Shown: piece after piece, positions 49,263 through 58,068 of the stretch | How the letters are laid out: the number at the start of each line of letters is the position of its first letter | How positions within the stretch are numbered: the stretch's first letter is position 1 | Assembly (NCBI RefSeq): GCF_014200395.1 | Contig: NZ_JACHBS010000001.1 | Coordinates: 1,116,001 to 1,180,000 of the forward strand | DNA length: 64,000 nt | Direction: 5' to 3' | Origin: Microcella frigidaquae | Lineage (GTDB): Bacteria; Actinomycetota; Actinomycetes; Actinomycetales; Microbacteriaceae | Notes under the pieces: generated by a model | Told to the model about the DNA's origin: nothing | Database searches by the model: none | The model's input: only the letters and a program-made list of their open reading frames with translations | Translations under genes and position numbers: made by a program

Positions 49263-49952
49263 CTACTCGGCGACGTAGATGTGCTGCGCGACCTCGGCGG
49301 GAAGGTCGATTCCCTCCGCCCGGCCAAGCACCTCTACGCTGACGTAGCCGTTCGGCTCGGGCCGGAACCGCGCGACCGCACCCGGCGTCACACCCGCCTC
49401 GCGCAACTGATGGAGGAGGTCGGGGTCCACCTGCACCGGCTCAGCCAAACGGCGGATCGTGCCCTCGCGCGCGCCCGCCGCCGCCGCATGGGTGAGCGAG
49501 ATGACGCCGTCGAGGAAGGCGTTCGCGGCCGAGCCGCCGATCGCCTCCAACCCGGGAATCGGGTTGCCGTACGGCGACTCCACCGGGTCGCCGAGCAGCT
49601 CGAGGATGCGGCGCTCGACCTGCTCGCTCATCACGTGCTCCCAACGGCAGGCCTCGTCGTGCACGAGCGCCCAGTCGAGCCCGATCACGTCAGCGAGCAG
49701 CCGCTCGGCGAGCCGGTGCTTGCGCATCACGGCCACCGCCTTCGCCCGCCCGTCGTCAGTCAGTTCGAGGTGCCGGTCGCCTTCCACGCGCACCAGACCG
49801 TCGCGCTCCATGCGGGCGATCGTCTGCGACACCGTCGGGCCGGAGTGCCCGAGACGCTCGCTGATGCGCGCGCGCAGCGGGGTGATCTGCTCTTCCTCGA
49901 GGTCGAGGATCGTGCGCAGGTACATCTCGGTCGTGTCGACGAGATCGGTCAT
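49263..49952 (-). CDS. DtxR/IdeR-family iron-dependent repressor
   Basis: 229 residues. Winged HTH (LRARISERLGHSGPTVSQTI, ERDGLVRVEGDRHLELTDDG), then the metal-dimerisation domain with the family ligand cluster (AVMRKHRLAERLLADVIGLD, DEACRWEHVMSEQVERRI) and the C-terminal SH3-like FeoA-type domain. Its own promoter has a close match to the DtxR box (next entry), as does the heme oxygenase gene. It should repress iron-uptake and heme-use genes with Fe2+. Confidence 0.92.
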   Translation of the reverse strand: MTDLVDTTEMYLRTILDLEEEQITPLRARISERLGHSGPTVSQTIARMERDGLVRVEGDRHLELTDDGRAKAVAVMRKHRLAERLLADVIGLDWALVHDEACRWEHVMSEQVERRILELLGDPVESPYGNPIPGLEAIGGSAANAFLDGVISLTHAAAAGAREGTIRRLAEPVQVDPDLLHQLREAGVTPGAVARFRPEPNGYVSVEVLGRAEGIDLPAEVAQHIYVAE

Positions 49953-49989
49953 GGCGCTCCTCTCCCTCGGCTGCCGCGGACGCCTCGGG

Positions 49990-50008
49990 TGAGGCTTGCC
50001 TAGCCTAA
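49990..50008 (-). promoter_or_regulatory. DtxR/IdeR iron box upstream of the dtxR-type gene
   Basis: On the minus strand the site reads TTAGGCTAGGCAAGCCTCA, matching the 19-bp consensus TTAGGTTAGGCTAACCTAA at about 15 positions. It lies 38-56 bp upstream of the start codon, consistent with autoregulation. Confidence 0.8.
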
Positions 50009-50064
50009 TCGACGCGGTCGGGCAGGCGGACGGGGCGGCCGAGCGCGCTCGGTACGATGAACGA

Positions 50065-51180
50065 ATGGCCGACATCACGATCCCCGCCGCGCTCCTTCCC
50101 GCCGACGGGCGCTTCGGATGCGGGCCCTCCAAGGTCCGGAAGGAGCAGCTGGCCGACCTCGCCGCGGCGGCGAGCATCCTGGGCACCTCGCACCGTCAGG
50201 CCCCCGTGAAGCAGCTCGTGGGTCGTGTGCGGGCGCAGCTGAGCGAGCTGTTCCGCCTGCCCGAGGGCTACGAGGTGGTGCTCGGCAACGGCGGCTCGAC
50301 CGCCTTCTGGGATGTCGCAGCCGCTGGCCTCATCACCCGCCGCAGCGCGCACCTCGACTTCGGCGAGTTCGGGTCGAAGTTCGTCGCCTCCGCCTCGGCG
50401 CCCTGGCTCGAGACCCCGCACGTCGTGCAGACCCCTGGTGGCACGCGCGGCACCCTCACCGAGGTCGACGGCGTCGACGTCTACGCCTACCCGCACAACG
50501 AGACCTCGACCGGCGTGAGCGCGCCGGTGCGGCGGTTCGGCCGCGCGCCCGAGGCGCTGACGGTGGTCGACGCGACGAGCGCGGCCGGCGGCATCGATTT
50601 CGACGTCACCGAGACCGACGTCTACTACTTCGCCCCGCAGAAGAACTTCGCGGGCGACGGCGGCCTGTGGTTCGCGCTCATGAGCCCCGCGGCGATCGAG
50701 CGCGCGTACGCGATCGACGGGTCGGCCCGGTACATCCCGCCGTTCCTGTCGCTGACGGCGGCGATCGACAACTCGCGCCTCGACCAGACGCTCAACACGC
50801 CCGCGCTCGCCACACTCGTTCTGCTCGACAGCCAGCTGCGGTGGATGCTCGCCGAAGGCGGCCTGTCGTGGGCGGCCGCGCGCACGCACGAGAGCGCGTC
50901 GCACCTCTACGGCTGGGCCGACGCCCACCCGCTCGCCACTCCGTTCGTGACCGACCCGGAGCACCGCTCGCCGGTCGTCGTGACGATCGACTTCGACGCG
51001 TCGGTCGACGCGGCACGGCTCGCGAGCGTGCTCCGCGCGAACGGCATCGTCGACACCGAGCCGTACCGCAAGCTCGGCCGCAACCAGCTGCGCATCGCGA
51101 CCTTCGTCGCCGTCGAGCCCGACGACATCCGGCAGCTCACCCGCTCGATCGACTACGTGCTCGAGCGTCTCGCCGACTGA
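50065..51180 (+). CDS. serC: Phosphoserine aminotransferase
   Basis: 371 residues. The actinobacterial SerC start is clear (PADGRFGCGPSKVR), followed by substrate-binding segments (FRLPEGYEVVLGNGGSTAFW) and the PLP Lys in DVYYFAPQKNFAGDGG. The enzyme converts 3-phosphohydroxypyruvate to phosphoserine in serine (and pyridoxal) synthesis. It is divergent from the dtxR-type gene. Confidence 0.95.
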   Translation: MADITIPAALLPADGRFGCGPSKVRKEQLADLAAAASILGTSHRQAPVKQLVGRVRAQLSELFRLPEGYEVVLGNGGSTAFWDVAAAGLITRRSAHLDFGEFGSKFVASASAPWLETPHVVQTPGGTRGTLTEVDGVDVYAYPHNETSTGVSAPVRRFGRAPEALTVVDATSAAGGIDFDVTETDVYYFAPQKNFAGDGGLWFALMSPAAIERAYAIDGSARYIPPFLSLTAAIDNSRLDQTLNTPALATLVLLDSQLRWMLAEGGLSWAAARTHESASHLYGWADAHPLATPFVTDPEHRSPVVVTIDFDASVDAARLASVLRANGIVDTEPYRKLGRNQLRIATFVAVEPDDIRQLTRSIDYVLERLAD

Positions 51181-51247
51181 CCGTGCCGGCCACCTGACCC
51201 GGCGACCTCCGCGACCGGGGGCGGCTCCGACCTGGCACACTGAGCCC

Positions 51248-51481
51248 ATGAAGCTCTTCGTGCCGCACGACGAGCGCCGCCCGCACCCCGAGCCGGCGCC
51301 GACCAACGACGCGCTCGCCTTCGGAGCCGGGCTCATCCTGTGGCTGCTCGCCCTGGTCATCGTGCTCGGGATGACCGCCCTCGGCGCGATGCCCTCGAGC
51401 CCGACCGTGCTCGGCACGATCGCCGTCGGACTCGTGCTCGGCGCCCTCGGGCTCGCCGTCTCACGCCGCCGCCCGCGCTGA
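51248..51481 (+). CDS. DUF2530 small membrane protein
   Basis: 77 residues with two spans (LAFGAGLILWLLALVIVLGM and VLGTIAVGLVLGALGLAVS) and a C-terminal Arg-rich end. The pattern is that of DUF2530, which is usually found next to serC or its neighbours in actinobacteria. Its function is unknown. Confidence 0.85.
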   Translation: MKLFVPHDERRPHPEPAPTNDALAFGAGLILWLLALVIVLGMTALGAMPSSPTVLGTIAVGLVLGALGLAVSRRRPR

Positions 51482-51512
51482 CCGACGGCGTCAGGAGCGC
51501 GAGGCGCCCCGA

Positions 51513-52130
51513 CTACTCCTCCTCGTCCTCCACCGAGTCGAGGTGCAGGTCGAGGTGCAGGTCGGGGTGCAGGTCGAGGTGCAGGTCGAGGTGCAGGTCG
51601 ATGTCGACGCCGTCGACATCGTCGTCCACGACGAGCTCGTCGTCATCGTGCTCGTCGTCGTGGTCGTCGTCCTCGTCGTCGTCCTCATCGTCCTCGATGT
51701 CGTCGAGCTCGTCGCCCTCGAGCTCCTCCCCGCGGAGCGCGGCCTCGGCCGCCTGCTGAGCGAGGTACTCCTCGAGCCGATCGGCCCAGGGCACCCAGTC
51801 GGGCGCGACGAGGGCGCCCTCGGCCGGGATCAGCTCGGTCTCGAGCACGCTCGGCTCCATGCCGGGGTTCACGGCGACCGCGACGGTCCACACCCAGCCG
51901 GGGTAGCCGCCCTGCGTCGTCGCGAAGCGCACCGTCGCGACATCGTCAGCGACGGTGATGTCGCGCAGCACCCCGACGTGGGCCGGGCGGGTGATCTCGC
52001 CGAGCGCCCCACGGGCGAGCGCCTCGAGCGCGGCGGCATCGGTGACGGCCGCAGAGCCGGCGGCGACGGCAGCCCGGTCGGCGGCACCGCCCGCGGCGCG
52101 GGCAGCGGCCTTCTTGGTCGTGCGCGCCAC
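51513..52130 (-). CDS. DUF3027 protein with a DLHL-repeat acidic tail
   Basis: 205 residues. Residues about 30-130 carry the DUF3027 core (GVLRDITVADDVATVRFATT, GYPGWVWTVAVAV, WVPWADRLEEYL). The C-terminus is extremely acidic (DDEDDDEDDDHDDEHDDDE) and ends with repeats of DLHL encoded by a 12-bp tandem unit (GAGGTGCAGGTC, about five copies). The His/Asp pattern could bind metal. Confidence 0.85.
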   Translation of the reverse strand: MARTTKKAAARAAGGAADRAAVAAGSAAVTDAAALEALARGALGEITRPAHVGVLRDITVADDVATVRFATTQGGYPGWVWTVAVAVNPGMEPSVLETELIPAEGALVAPDWVPWADRLEEYLAQQAAEAALRGEELEGDELDDIEDDEDDDEDDDHDDEHDDDELVVDDDVDGVDIDLHLDLHLDLHPDLHLDLHLDSVEDEEE

Positions 52131-52136
52131 GAGGGC

Positions 52137-52517
52137 CTAGCCCTCCAGGTCGTCGGCGACGCGGCGCAGCACGGCCGCGATCTTCGCCCCGTGCGCGGCG
52201 TCGGGGTACCGGCCGCGCCTCAGGTTGCCGCCGATGCCGTCGAGCAGCTTGACGAGGTCTTCGACGATGATCGCCATGTCGTCGGCCGACTTGCGGTTGG
52301 CCCGCGCGAGCGAGGGCTTCGCATCCAGGATGCGCACCGAGAGGGCCTGCGCACCGCGCTTGCCGGTGGCGACGCCGAACTCGAGGCGGGTGCCCGCCTT
52401 GACCACCGCCCCCTCGGGCAGCGCGGAGGCGTGCAGGAAAACCTCGTCGCCCTCATCGCTGGCGATGAAGCCGAAACCCTTCTCCTGGTCGTAGAACTTG
52501 ACCTTGCCGGTAGGCAT
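52137..52517 (-). CDS. Cold-shock-domain protein with C-terminal extension
   Basis: 126 residues. The CSD is at 1-65 (GKVKFYDQEKGFGFIASDEG, VFLHASAL) with RNP-type aromatic residues KGFGF and VFLH. A ~60-residue helical extension (LVKLLDGIGGNLRRGRYPDA) follows, common in actinobacterial long Csp. It should act as an RNA chaperone. The stop is 6 bp from the DUF3027 start, so the two are co-transcribed. Confidence 0.9.
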   Translation of the reverse strand: MPTGKVKFYDQEKGFGFIASDEGDEVFLHASALPEGAVVKAGTRLEFGVATGKRGAQALSVRILDAKPSLARANRKSADDMAIIVEDLVKLLDGIGGNLRRGRYPDAAHGAKIAAVLRRVADDLEG

Positions 52518-52656
52518 GCGCGCACTCCTTGATCGGTGATCCAACCTCTGAGGATACCTGCCCGGCGCACCCCGCGGCCGTGCCCCCAGGTCGCGGGGTA
52601 GGGAGGCTCACGATTCGGGGCCTATCCTGGAGGGCGTGCCGGAGGAGTCGTTCGTG

Positions 52657-52908
52657 ATGAGCAACCGTGTGGAGCGCGTGCTCGCCTACATGGTGGCGAG
52701 CATCGTCGTGCTCAGCCTGGTCGCCTTCGTGGCCCTCATCGCGGGCACCGCCATCGGGCTCGAGCGCGAGGACTTCGCGCAGGGCATCTGGCCGACGGTG
52801 ACGATCCTGCCGCTCATCGGCCTGCCGATCGGCTTCGTGCTGATCATCGTGCTGCTCGTCGTCAGTGCTGTGCGCCGGACGCGGGCCGCCAAGGATGCCG
52901 GCAACTAG
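52657..52908 (+). CDS. Small two-helix membrane protein
   Basis: 83 residues from an ATG placed nine bases after GGAGGAG. It has two spans (VASIVVLSLVAFVALIAGTA and ILPLIGLPIGFVLIIVLLVV) and a basic C-terminus. Some relatives are labelled multidrug-transporter-like, but no such evidence is visible. It overlaps the start of the next gene by 14 bp. Confidence 0.75.
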   Translation: MSNRVERVLAYMVASIVVLSLVAFVALIAGTAIGLEREDFAQGIWPTVTILPLIGLPIGFVLIIVLLVVSAVRRTRAAKDAGN

Positions 52909-54835
52909 CGCCGCCTCCCTCGCGCTCGCGGCGCGACTGCGCGAGCTCGACGACGCCGCACTCGTGCGCGTCATCCGCGAGCGGGGCATCGCCCCCGGCG
53001 GGCTGCGCGACATCTTCGACCTGGCCGAGGCCCTCCTCGACGCCGCCGTCATCGACCGCACCCTCGCCGGGCTGAGCCGACCGACCCTCGCCGCGCTGGC
53101 CACGGCCGCGGAGCGCGACGCCCCCCTGAGCGTGCCGGAGCTCGCGGCCCTCGTCGACCGCGCCCCCGACGAGGTGCGCGCCGCCCTGCTACCGGCTCTG
53201 GATGCCCTGCTCGCCGACCTCGTCCACGACCGTCTTACCGTGTGGCCCGCCGTCGCCGAAGTGCTCGCCGGCTGGCCCGCCCGCGACCTGCCCGATGCCG
53301 CCGCCCTCCGGCTGGCGCCGCCGCCGCCGGTGCTCGAGCGCGTGGACGATGTCGACCGGCGCACCCTCGACCGCGCCGCTGCCGATCAGGCTTTCGGCGT
53401 CGCGACCGCGGCCGGCGAGCTGGTGCGCGCCGTCGCGCGCACCCCGGCCCGACTGCTCGCCCGCGGCGGCCTGGCGCTTCCCGAGGCGAAGCGCCTGGCG
53501 ACCGCCGCGAGCTGCGCTCTCGACGACGTGCCGGTACTCGTCGACCTGCTCGAGTGCGCGGGCCTGGTGATCGCCCGCGCCGGTGAGCTGCACGCCACCG
53601 TCGCAGCCGAAGCCGCGGCCGCCGGTTCGGCGGCGGCACGGTGGCGCACCCTCGCCGACGGGTGGGTGCGGGCGCTACCGCCCGGACTCAGCGCGCTGCT
53701 CGCCGAGCGCGCCGATGCCCCGTGGAGCCCCGCCCTGATCGACCTCATCACCTGGCTGCATCCGGCCGGCGGCGACGCCCTGCTCGCGCGGCTGCGGCTG
53801 CGCGGCGTTCAGGCCTCGCGGCTGGGGCTCGTCGTCGAGGGCTGGCCGAGCATCCTGGGCCGCGCCCTGCTGACGACGGGGGCCGACGCCGCCCACGATG
53901 CGCTCATGCCGCTGCTGCCGCCCGAAGTCGAGAAGGTCTACCTGCAGCACGACCTCACGGTGGTGTCGCCGGGTCCGCTCGCGGGCGCGGTCGACGCGCG
54001 GCTGCGGCGCCTGGCCGACGTCGAGAGCGCGGGTCTGGCCGGGCGCTACCGCATCAGCCCCGAGAGCGTCTCGCGGGCGATCGCCCTCGGCGAGACCGCC
54101 GACAGCATGCTGGCTTTCCTGCACGGATGCTCGCTCACGGGCGTGCCGCAACCGGTGCAGTACCTCATCGAGCAGACGGCGAAGCGCTTCGGCGCCGTCC
54201 GGGTGCGGCGGGTGGAGTCGACCGAGGCCGCCGAACTGGGCGCCCCGGGCGCGCGCACGCTTGTGCGCAGCGACGATCCGGTGCTGCTCGAGGCGCTCAC
54301 CGTCGACTCGGCGACCGCAGCGCTCGGGCTGCGACGGGTCGACGCGGCGCGCGTCGTCAGTCGGCTCGACCCGGCGGTCGTGCTCGAGACCCTCACCGAG
54401 GCGCGGTACCCCGCGATCGGCGAGAGCGCGGTGGCGGCTGTCATGCCGCCGGCCGACCCGGTGCCGAGCGGCAGCGCGGCGCCGGCCGACACAGCGGGCG
54501 GCACAGCGGGCGGCGCCCCGGCCGATGCGCTGGCCGACGCGCTGGCCGACGCGCCGGGCGACGAGGCGGTTCGCGCGGCGGTGGCGCGCATCCGGGCCGC
54601 GACGAGCCCCGCGATCGACGGCGACGGCGCCTGGGTGGCCCGGCAGTGGCAGCTGGCGCTGCGCGGGCGCCTCGCGCTGCGCGCCACCGTGCAGCTGCCC
54701 GACGGCACCGAGCGCGCCTTCGAGCTCGAACCGACGGGCATCGCGGCCGGGCGAGTGCGCGGGCGCGACCGCGTCGCCGACGTCGAGCGCACGCTGCCCG
54801 TGGCGAGCATCACGGCGCTCGAGCCGCTCGACTAG
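52895..54835 (+). CDS. Helicase-associated protein (XPB partner, N-terminal-type domain)
   Basis: 646 residues, largely helical, with winged-helix segments in the first half (LSRPTLAALATAAERDAPLS, ELAALVDRAPDEVRAALLPA) and a conserved block VYLQHDLTVVSPGPLAGAVD followed by YRISPESVSRAIALG. This is the helicase-associated, XPB/Ssl2 N-terminal-type architecture found before actinobacterial XPB genes. It has no ATPase motif. It is probably a partner of the next gene product. Confidence 0.8.
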   Translation: MPATSAASLALAARLRELDDAALVRVIRERGIAPGGLRDIFDLAEALLDAAVIDRTLAGLSRPTLAALATAAERDAPLSVPELAALVDRAPDEVRAALLPALDALLADLVHDRLTVWPAVAEVLAGWPARDLPDAAALRLAPPPPVLERVDDVDRRTLDRAAADQAFGVATAAGELVRAVARTPARLLARGGLALPEAKRLATAASCALDDVPVLVDLLECAGLVIARAGELHATVAAEAAAAGSAAARWRTLADGWVRALPPGLSALLAERADAPWSPALIDLITWLHPAGGDALLARLRLRGVQASRLGLVVEGWPSILGRALLTTGADAAHDALMPLLPPEVEKVYLQHDLTVVSPGPLAGAVDARLRRLADVESAGLAGRYRISPESVSRAIALGETADSMLAFLHGCSLTGVPQPVQYLIEQTAKRFGAVRVRRVESTEAAELGAPGARTLVRSDDPVLLEALTVDSATAALGLRRVDAARVVSRLDPAVVLETLTEARYPAIGESAVAAVMPPADPVPSGSAAPADTAGGTAGGAPADALADALADAPGDEAVRAAVARIRAATSPAIDGDGAWVARQWQLALRGRLALRATVQLPDGTERAFELEPTGIAAGRVRGRDRVADVERTLPVASITALEPLD

Positions 54836-54874
54836 CGCCGGGGCTCTCAGGCGGGCGGCCTAGACTGGCCCGCT

Positions 54875-56518
54875 ATGAATCCCGACGGCCCGCTCATCGT
54901 CCAGAGCGACCGCACCGTGCTGCTCGAGGTCGCCCACCCCCTGGCGGAGGAGGCGCGGCACGCCCTCGCCGTGTTCGCCGAGCTCGAGCGCGCGCCCGAG
55001 CACGTGCACACCTACCGCATCACGCGGCTCGGCCTGTGGAACGCGCGGGCCGCCGGCCACGAGGCTTCTGAGATGCTCGCCGTTCTCGACAGGTACGCGA
55101 AGTTCGCCGTGCCGCAGTCGGTGACGATCGACATCACCGAAACGGTCGGGCGCTACGGCCGGCTGATGATCCTGCGCGACGAGCAGGGCGCCCTCGTGCT
55201 GCGCTCGACCGACGCCGCGGTGCTCACCGAGATCGCCGCGAGCAAGAAGGTCGCCCCGCTGCTGACCCGCCGCATCGACCACTCGGCGTTCGAGCTCGCG
55301 CCGTGGGCCCGCGGCCAGATCAAGCAGGAGCTCGTGAAGATCGGCTGGCCGGCCGAAGACCTGGCAGGCTACACGCCGGGCACCCCGCACGACATCGACC
55401 TCGATCTCTCGGGCTGGCACCTGCGGCCCTACCAGCAGCAGGCGATCGACCAGTTCTTCACCGGCGGCTCGGGCGTGGTCGTGCTGCCCTGCGGGGCCGG
55501 CAAGACGCTCGTCGGCGCGGGCGCGATGGCGCAGGCCGACACGACGACGCTCATCCTCGTCACCAACACGGTCTCGGCACGGCAGTGGCGCGACGAGCTG
55601 CTGCGCCGCACGACGCTGACCGCGGAGGAGATCGGAGAGTACTCCGGGCAGCTGAAGGAGATCAAGCCGGTCACGATCGCGACGTACCAGATCCTCACCG
55701 CCAAGCGGAAGGGCGAGTACGCCCACCTCGCCCTGCTCGACGCCCTCGACTGGGGGCTCATCGTCTACGACGAGGTGCACCTGCTGCCCGCGCCCGTCTT
55801 CAAACTGACGGCCGAGCTGCAGGCCCGCCGCCGTCTCGGCCTCACCGCCACGCTCGTGCGCGAGGACGGCCGCGAGGGCGACGTCTTCAGCCTCATCGGC
55901 CCCAAGCGCTTCGACGCCCCGTGGAAGGAGATCGAGGCGCAGGGCTACATCTCGCCCGCGAGCTGCTTCGAGGTGCGCATTGACCTGCCCGCGAGCGAGC
56001 GGCTCGAGTACGCCGCGAGCGCCGATGACCAGCGCTACCGGCTGGCCGCGACGGCACCAGCCAAGCTCGGGGTCGTGCAGCGCCTGGTGAAGCAGCACCA
56101 GGGCGAGCGGATCCTGGTGATCGGGCAGTACCTCGATCAGATCGACGAGCTCGCCGAGGCGCTCGGGGTGCCGCAGCTGACCGGCTCGACGCCGGTCGAC
56201 GAGCGCGAGCGGTTGTTCCAGGAGTTCCGCGACGGCACGACGCCGGTGCTCGTCGTGTCGAAGGTCGCGAACTTCTCGGTCGACCTGCCGGAGGCGACGG
56301 TCGCGATCCAGGTCTCGGGCTCGTTCGGCTCGCGGCAGGAGGAGGCGCAGCGCCTCGGCCGGCTGCTGCGGCCGAAGCAGAGCGGTATTCCGGCGAGCTT
56401 CTACACGCTCGTCGCGCGCGACACCGTCGACCAGGACTTCGCGCAGAACCGCCAGCGGTTCCTCGCCGAGCAGGGCTACAGCTACACGATCCTCGACGCC
56501 GACCAGCTCGCGACCTGA
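54875..56518 (+). CDS. DNA repair helicase XPB
   Basis: 547 residues. Motif I VVVLPCGAGKTLVGAGAM, motif II VYDEVHLL (DEVH), motif III GLTATLVREDG, motif V SKVANFSVDLPEATVAIQ and motif VI SFGSRQEEAQRLGRLLRPKQ are all present. The N-terminal part has the bacterial XPB-specific domain (YRITRLGLWNARAAGHEASE). It is a 3'-5' superfamily 2 translocase expected to act in DNA repair or transcription-coupled processes. It is adjacent to its helicase-associated partner. Confidence 0.94.
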   Translation: MNPDGPLIVQSDRTVLLEVAHPLAEEARHALAVFAELERAPEHVHTYRITRLGLWNARAAGHEASEMLAVLDRYAKFAVPQSVTIDITETVGRYGRLMILRDEQGALVLRSTDAAVLTEIAASKKVAPLLTRRIDHSAFELAPWARGQIKQELVKIGWPAEDLAGYTPGTPHDIDLDLSGWHLRPYQQQAIDQFFTGGSGVVVLPCGAGKTLVGAGAMAQADTTTLILVTNTVSARQWRDELLRRTTLTAEEIGEYSGQLKEIKPVTIATYQILTAKRKGEYAHLALLDALDWGLIVYDEVHLLPAPVFKLTAELQARRRLGLTATLVREDGREGDVFSLIGPKRFDAPWKEIEAQGYISPASCFEVRIDLPASERLEYAASADDQRYRLAATAPAKLGVVQRLVKQHQGERILVIGQYLDQIDELAEALGVPQLTGSTPVDERERLFQEFRDGTTPVLVVSKVANFSVDLPEATVAIQVSGSFGSRQEEAQRLGRLLRPKQSGIPASFYTLVARDTVDQDFAQNRQRFLAEQGYSYTILDADQLAT

Positions 56519-56546
56519 GCCCCGGGAGCGACCCGGCCGATCGCCG

Positions 56547-57257
56547 CTAGCCGTCGATCGCGGTCAGGATGCTCGCCGCGAGCTCATCCGGCTTCGTCAG
56601 CTGCGGCCAGTGCCCGGTGGGCAGCTCGACGATGTCGAGGTGCTGCATTGCCGCGAGCTCGCCCGCCCACTCGCGGCCGTTCTCGATCGCCTGCCGCACG
56701 AGCGCAGCGGGAAACTCGCAGGCGATGACGGTGACCGGCACGGTGAAGCGCCGCGGGTCGTGCAGCTGCGTCGGCTCGTGCGCGACACCCTTCGGCTCGG
56801 GCACCGCGATGGCGCGGAAGCGCTCGCGGAGGGCGTCGTCGAGGTCGACGAGGTCCTCCGGCTCAAACAGCTCCCAGTCGGGCAGCGGCACCGCATCGCC
56901 CTCGACGGGCAGCTCGTCGTTGATCGGCGAGCCCGCCGGCATCGGCAGCGAGTCGACCATCACCACGCGGGCGATGCGGTCGGGCCGCGCATCGGCCGCG
57001 GCCCACGCGATCGTGCCGCCGCCGGAGTGCCCGACGAGCACCACGGGGTCGGGGTCGGTCGACGCGAGGCTGTCGACGATGGTGAGCACCGCATCCACGT
57101 GCGTGCGCAGCCCGATGCCGGCGAGCGTCGTCTCGCCGCGGCTCTTGCCGGGCAGCGTCAACGGGTGCGGCGTGTGGCCCGCCCCGGCGAGCGCCGCGGT
57201 GATGGGCGCCCACGAGTCGCCGTCGAGCCAGAAGCCGGGGATGAGGAGGATCTGCAT
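56547..57257 (-). CDS. Alpha/beta-hydrolase, small esterase-like
   Basis: 236 residues. Oxyanion/strand start ILLIPGFWLDGDSWAPI, nucleophile Ser in VVLVGHSGGGTIAWAAA, acid-side strand VPVTVIACEFP and catalytic His in VELPTGHWPQLTKPDELA. No lid domain of the lipase type. Substrate unknown. It is divergent from the two-component system. Confidence 0.9.
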   Translation of the reverse strand: MQILLIPGFWLDGDSWAPITAALAGAGHTPHPLTLPGKSRGETTLAGIGLRTHVDAVLTIVDSLASTDPDPVVLVGHSGGGTIAWAAADARPDRIARVVMVDSLPMPAGSPINDELPVEGDAVPLPDWELFEPEDLVDLDDALRERFRAIAVPEPKGVAHEPTQLHDPRRFTVPVTVIACEFPAALVRQAIENGREWAGELAAMQHLDIVELPTGHWPQLTKPDELAASILTAIDG

Positions 57258-57362
57258 TCCTGCACGGTAGTGCCCTGCACCGAGCGGGCGACAGGCCGAC
57301 GGATATCGCGACAGGCCGAGCGCATTCAGGAAACTTCCACTAAAAGCCCAGAGACTGGTGCC

Positions 57363-58055
57363 ATGCCTGACGGACCCAAGATTCTGATCGTCGACGACGA
57401 GCCCAACATCCGCGACCTGCTCACCACGAGCCTGCGCTTCGCCGGCTTCGCCGTGCGGGCCGTCGGCAACGGCGCGCAGGCCATCTCGGCCGTGCTCGAG
57501 GAGGAGCCCGACCTCATCATCCTCGACGTCATGCTGCCCGACATCAACGGCTTCGGCGTCACCAAGCGCCTTCGGTCGAGCGGCTACACGAGCCCCATCC
57601 TCTTCCTCACGGCGAAGGATGACACCGACGACAAGATCATGGGCCTGACCGTCGGCGGCGACGACTACGTCACCAAGCCGTTCAGCCTCGACGAGATCGT
57701 GGCCCGCATCAAGGCAATCCTGCGCCGCACCATGCAGGAGGACGACGACGCGATCATCCGCGCTGGCGACCTCACCATGGACCAGGACACCCACGAGGTC
57801 ACCATCGGCGACGAGGTCATCGAGCTCAGCCCGACCGAGTTCAAGCTGCTGCGCTACCTGATGCTCAACCCGAACCGCGTGCTGTCGAAGGCGCAGATCC
57901 TGGACCACGTCTGGGAGTACGACTTCAATGGCGACGCCGGCATCGTCGAGAGCTACATCTCGTACCTGCGCCGCAAGCTCGACCCGCACACCGACGAGCC
58001 GCTGATCCAGACCAAGCGCGGGTTCGGGTACATGCTGAAGGCCGCCAAGGGCTGA
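57363..58055 (+). CDS. OmpR/PhoB-family response regulator (TrcR/PhoP-like)
   Basis: 230 residues. Receiver with DDEPNIR, phospho-Asp in LIILDVMLPD, Thr in LFLTAKDD and Lys in DYVTKPFSLDEI; C-terminal winged HTH with LSPTEFKLLRYLMLNP and TKRGFGYML. It is followed at 14 bp by the kinase gene in the same direction. Confidence 0.94.
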   Translation: MPDGPKILIVDDEPNIRDLLTTSLRFAGFAVRAVGNGAQAISAVLEEEPDLIILDVMLPDINGFGVTKRLRSSGYTSPILFLTAKDDTDDKIMGLTVGGDDYVTKPFSLDEIVARIKAILRRTMQEDDDAIIRAGDLTMDQDTHEVTIGDEVIELSPTEFKLLRYLMLNPNRVLSKAQILDHVWEYDFNGDAGIVESYISYLRRKLDPHTDEPLIQTKRGFGYMLKAAKG

Positions 58056-58068
58056 GCCCCGGCCCCCG

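Noticed and set aside
51543..51602. CRISPR array in the 12-bp repeats
   Set aside because: The units are contiguous, without spacers, and lie in the reading frame of a DUF3027 protein.
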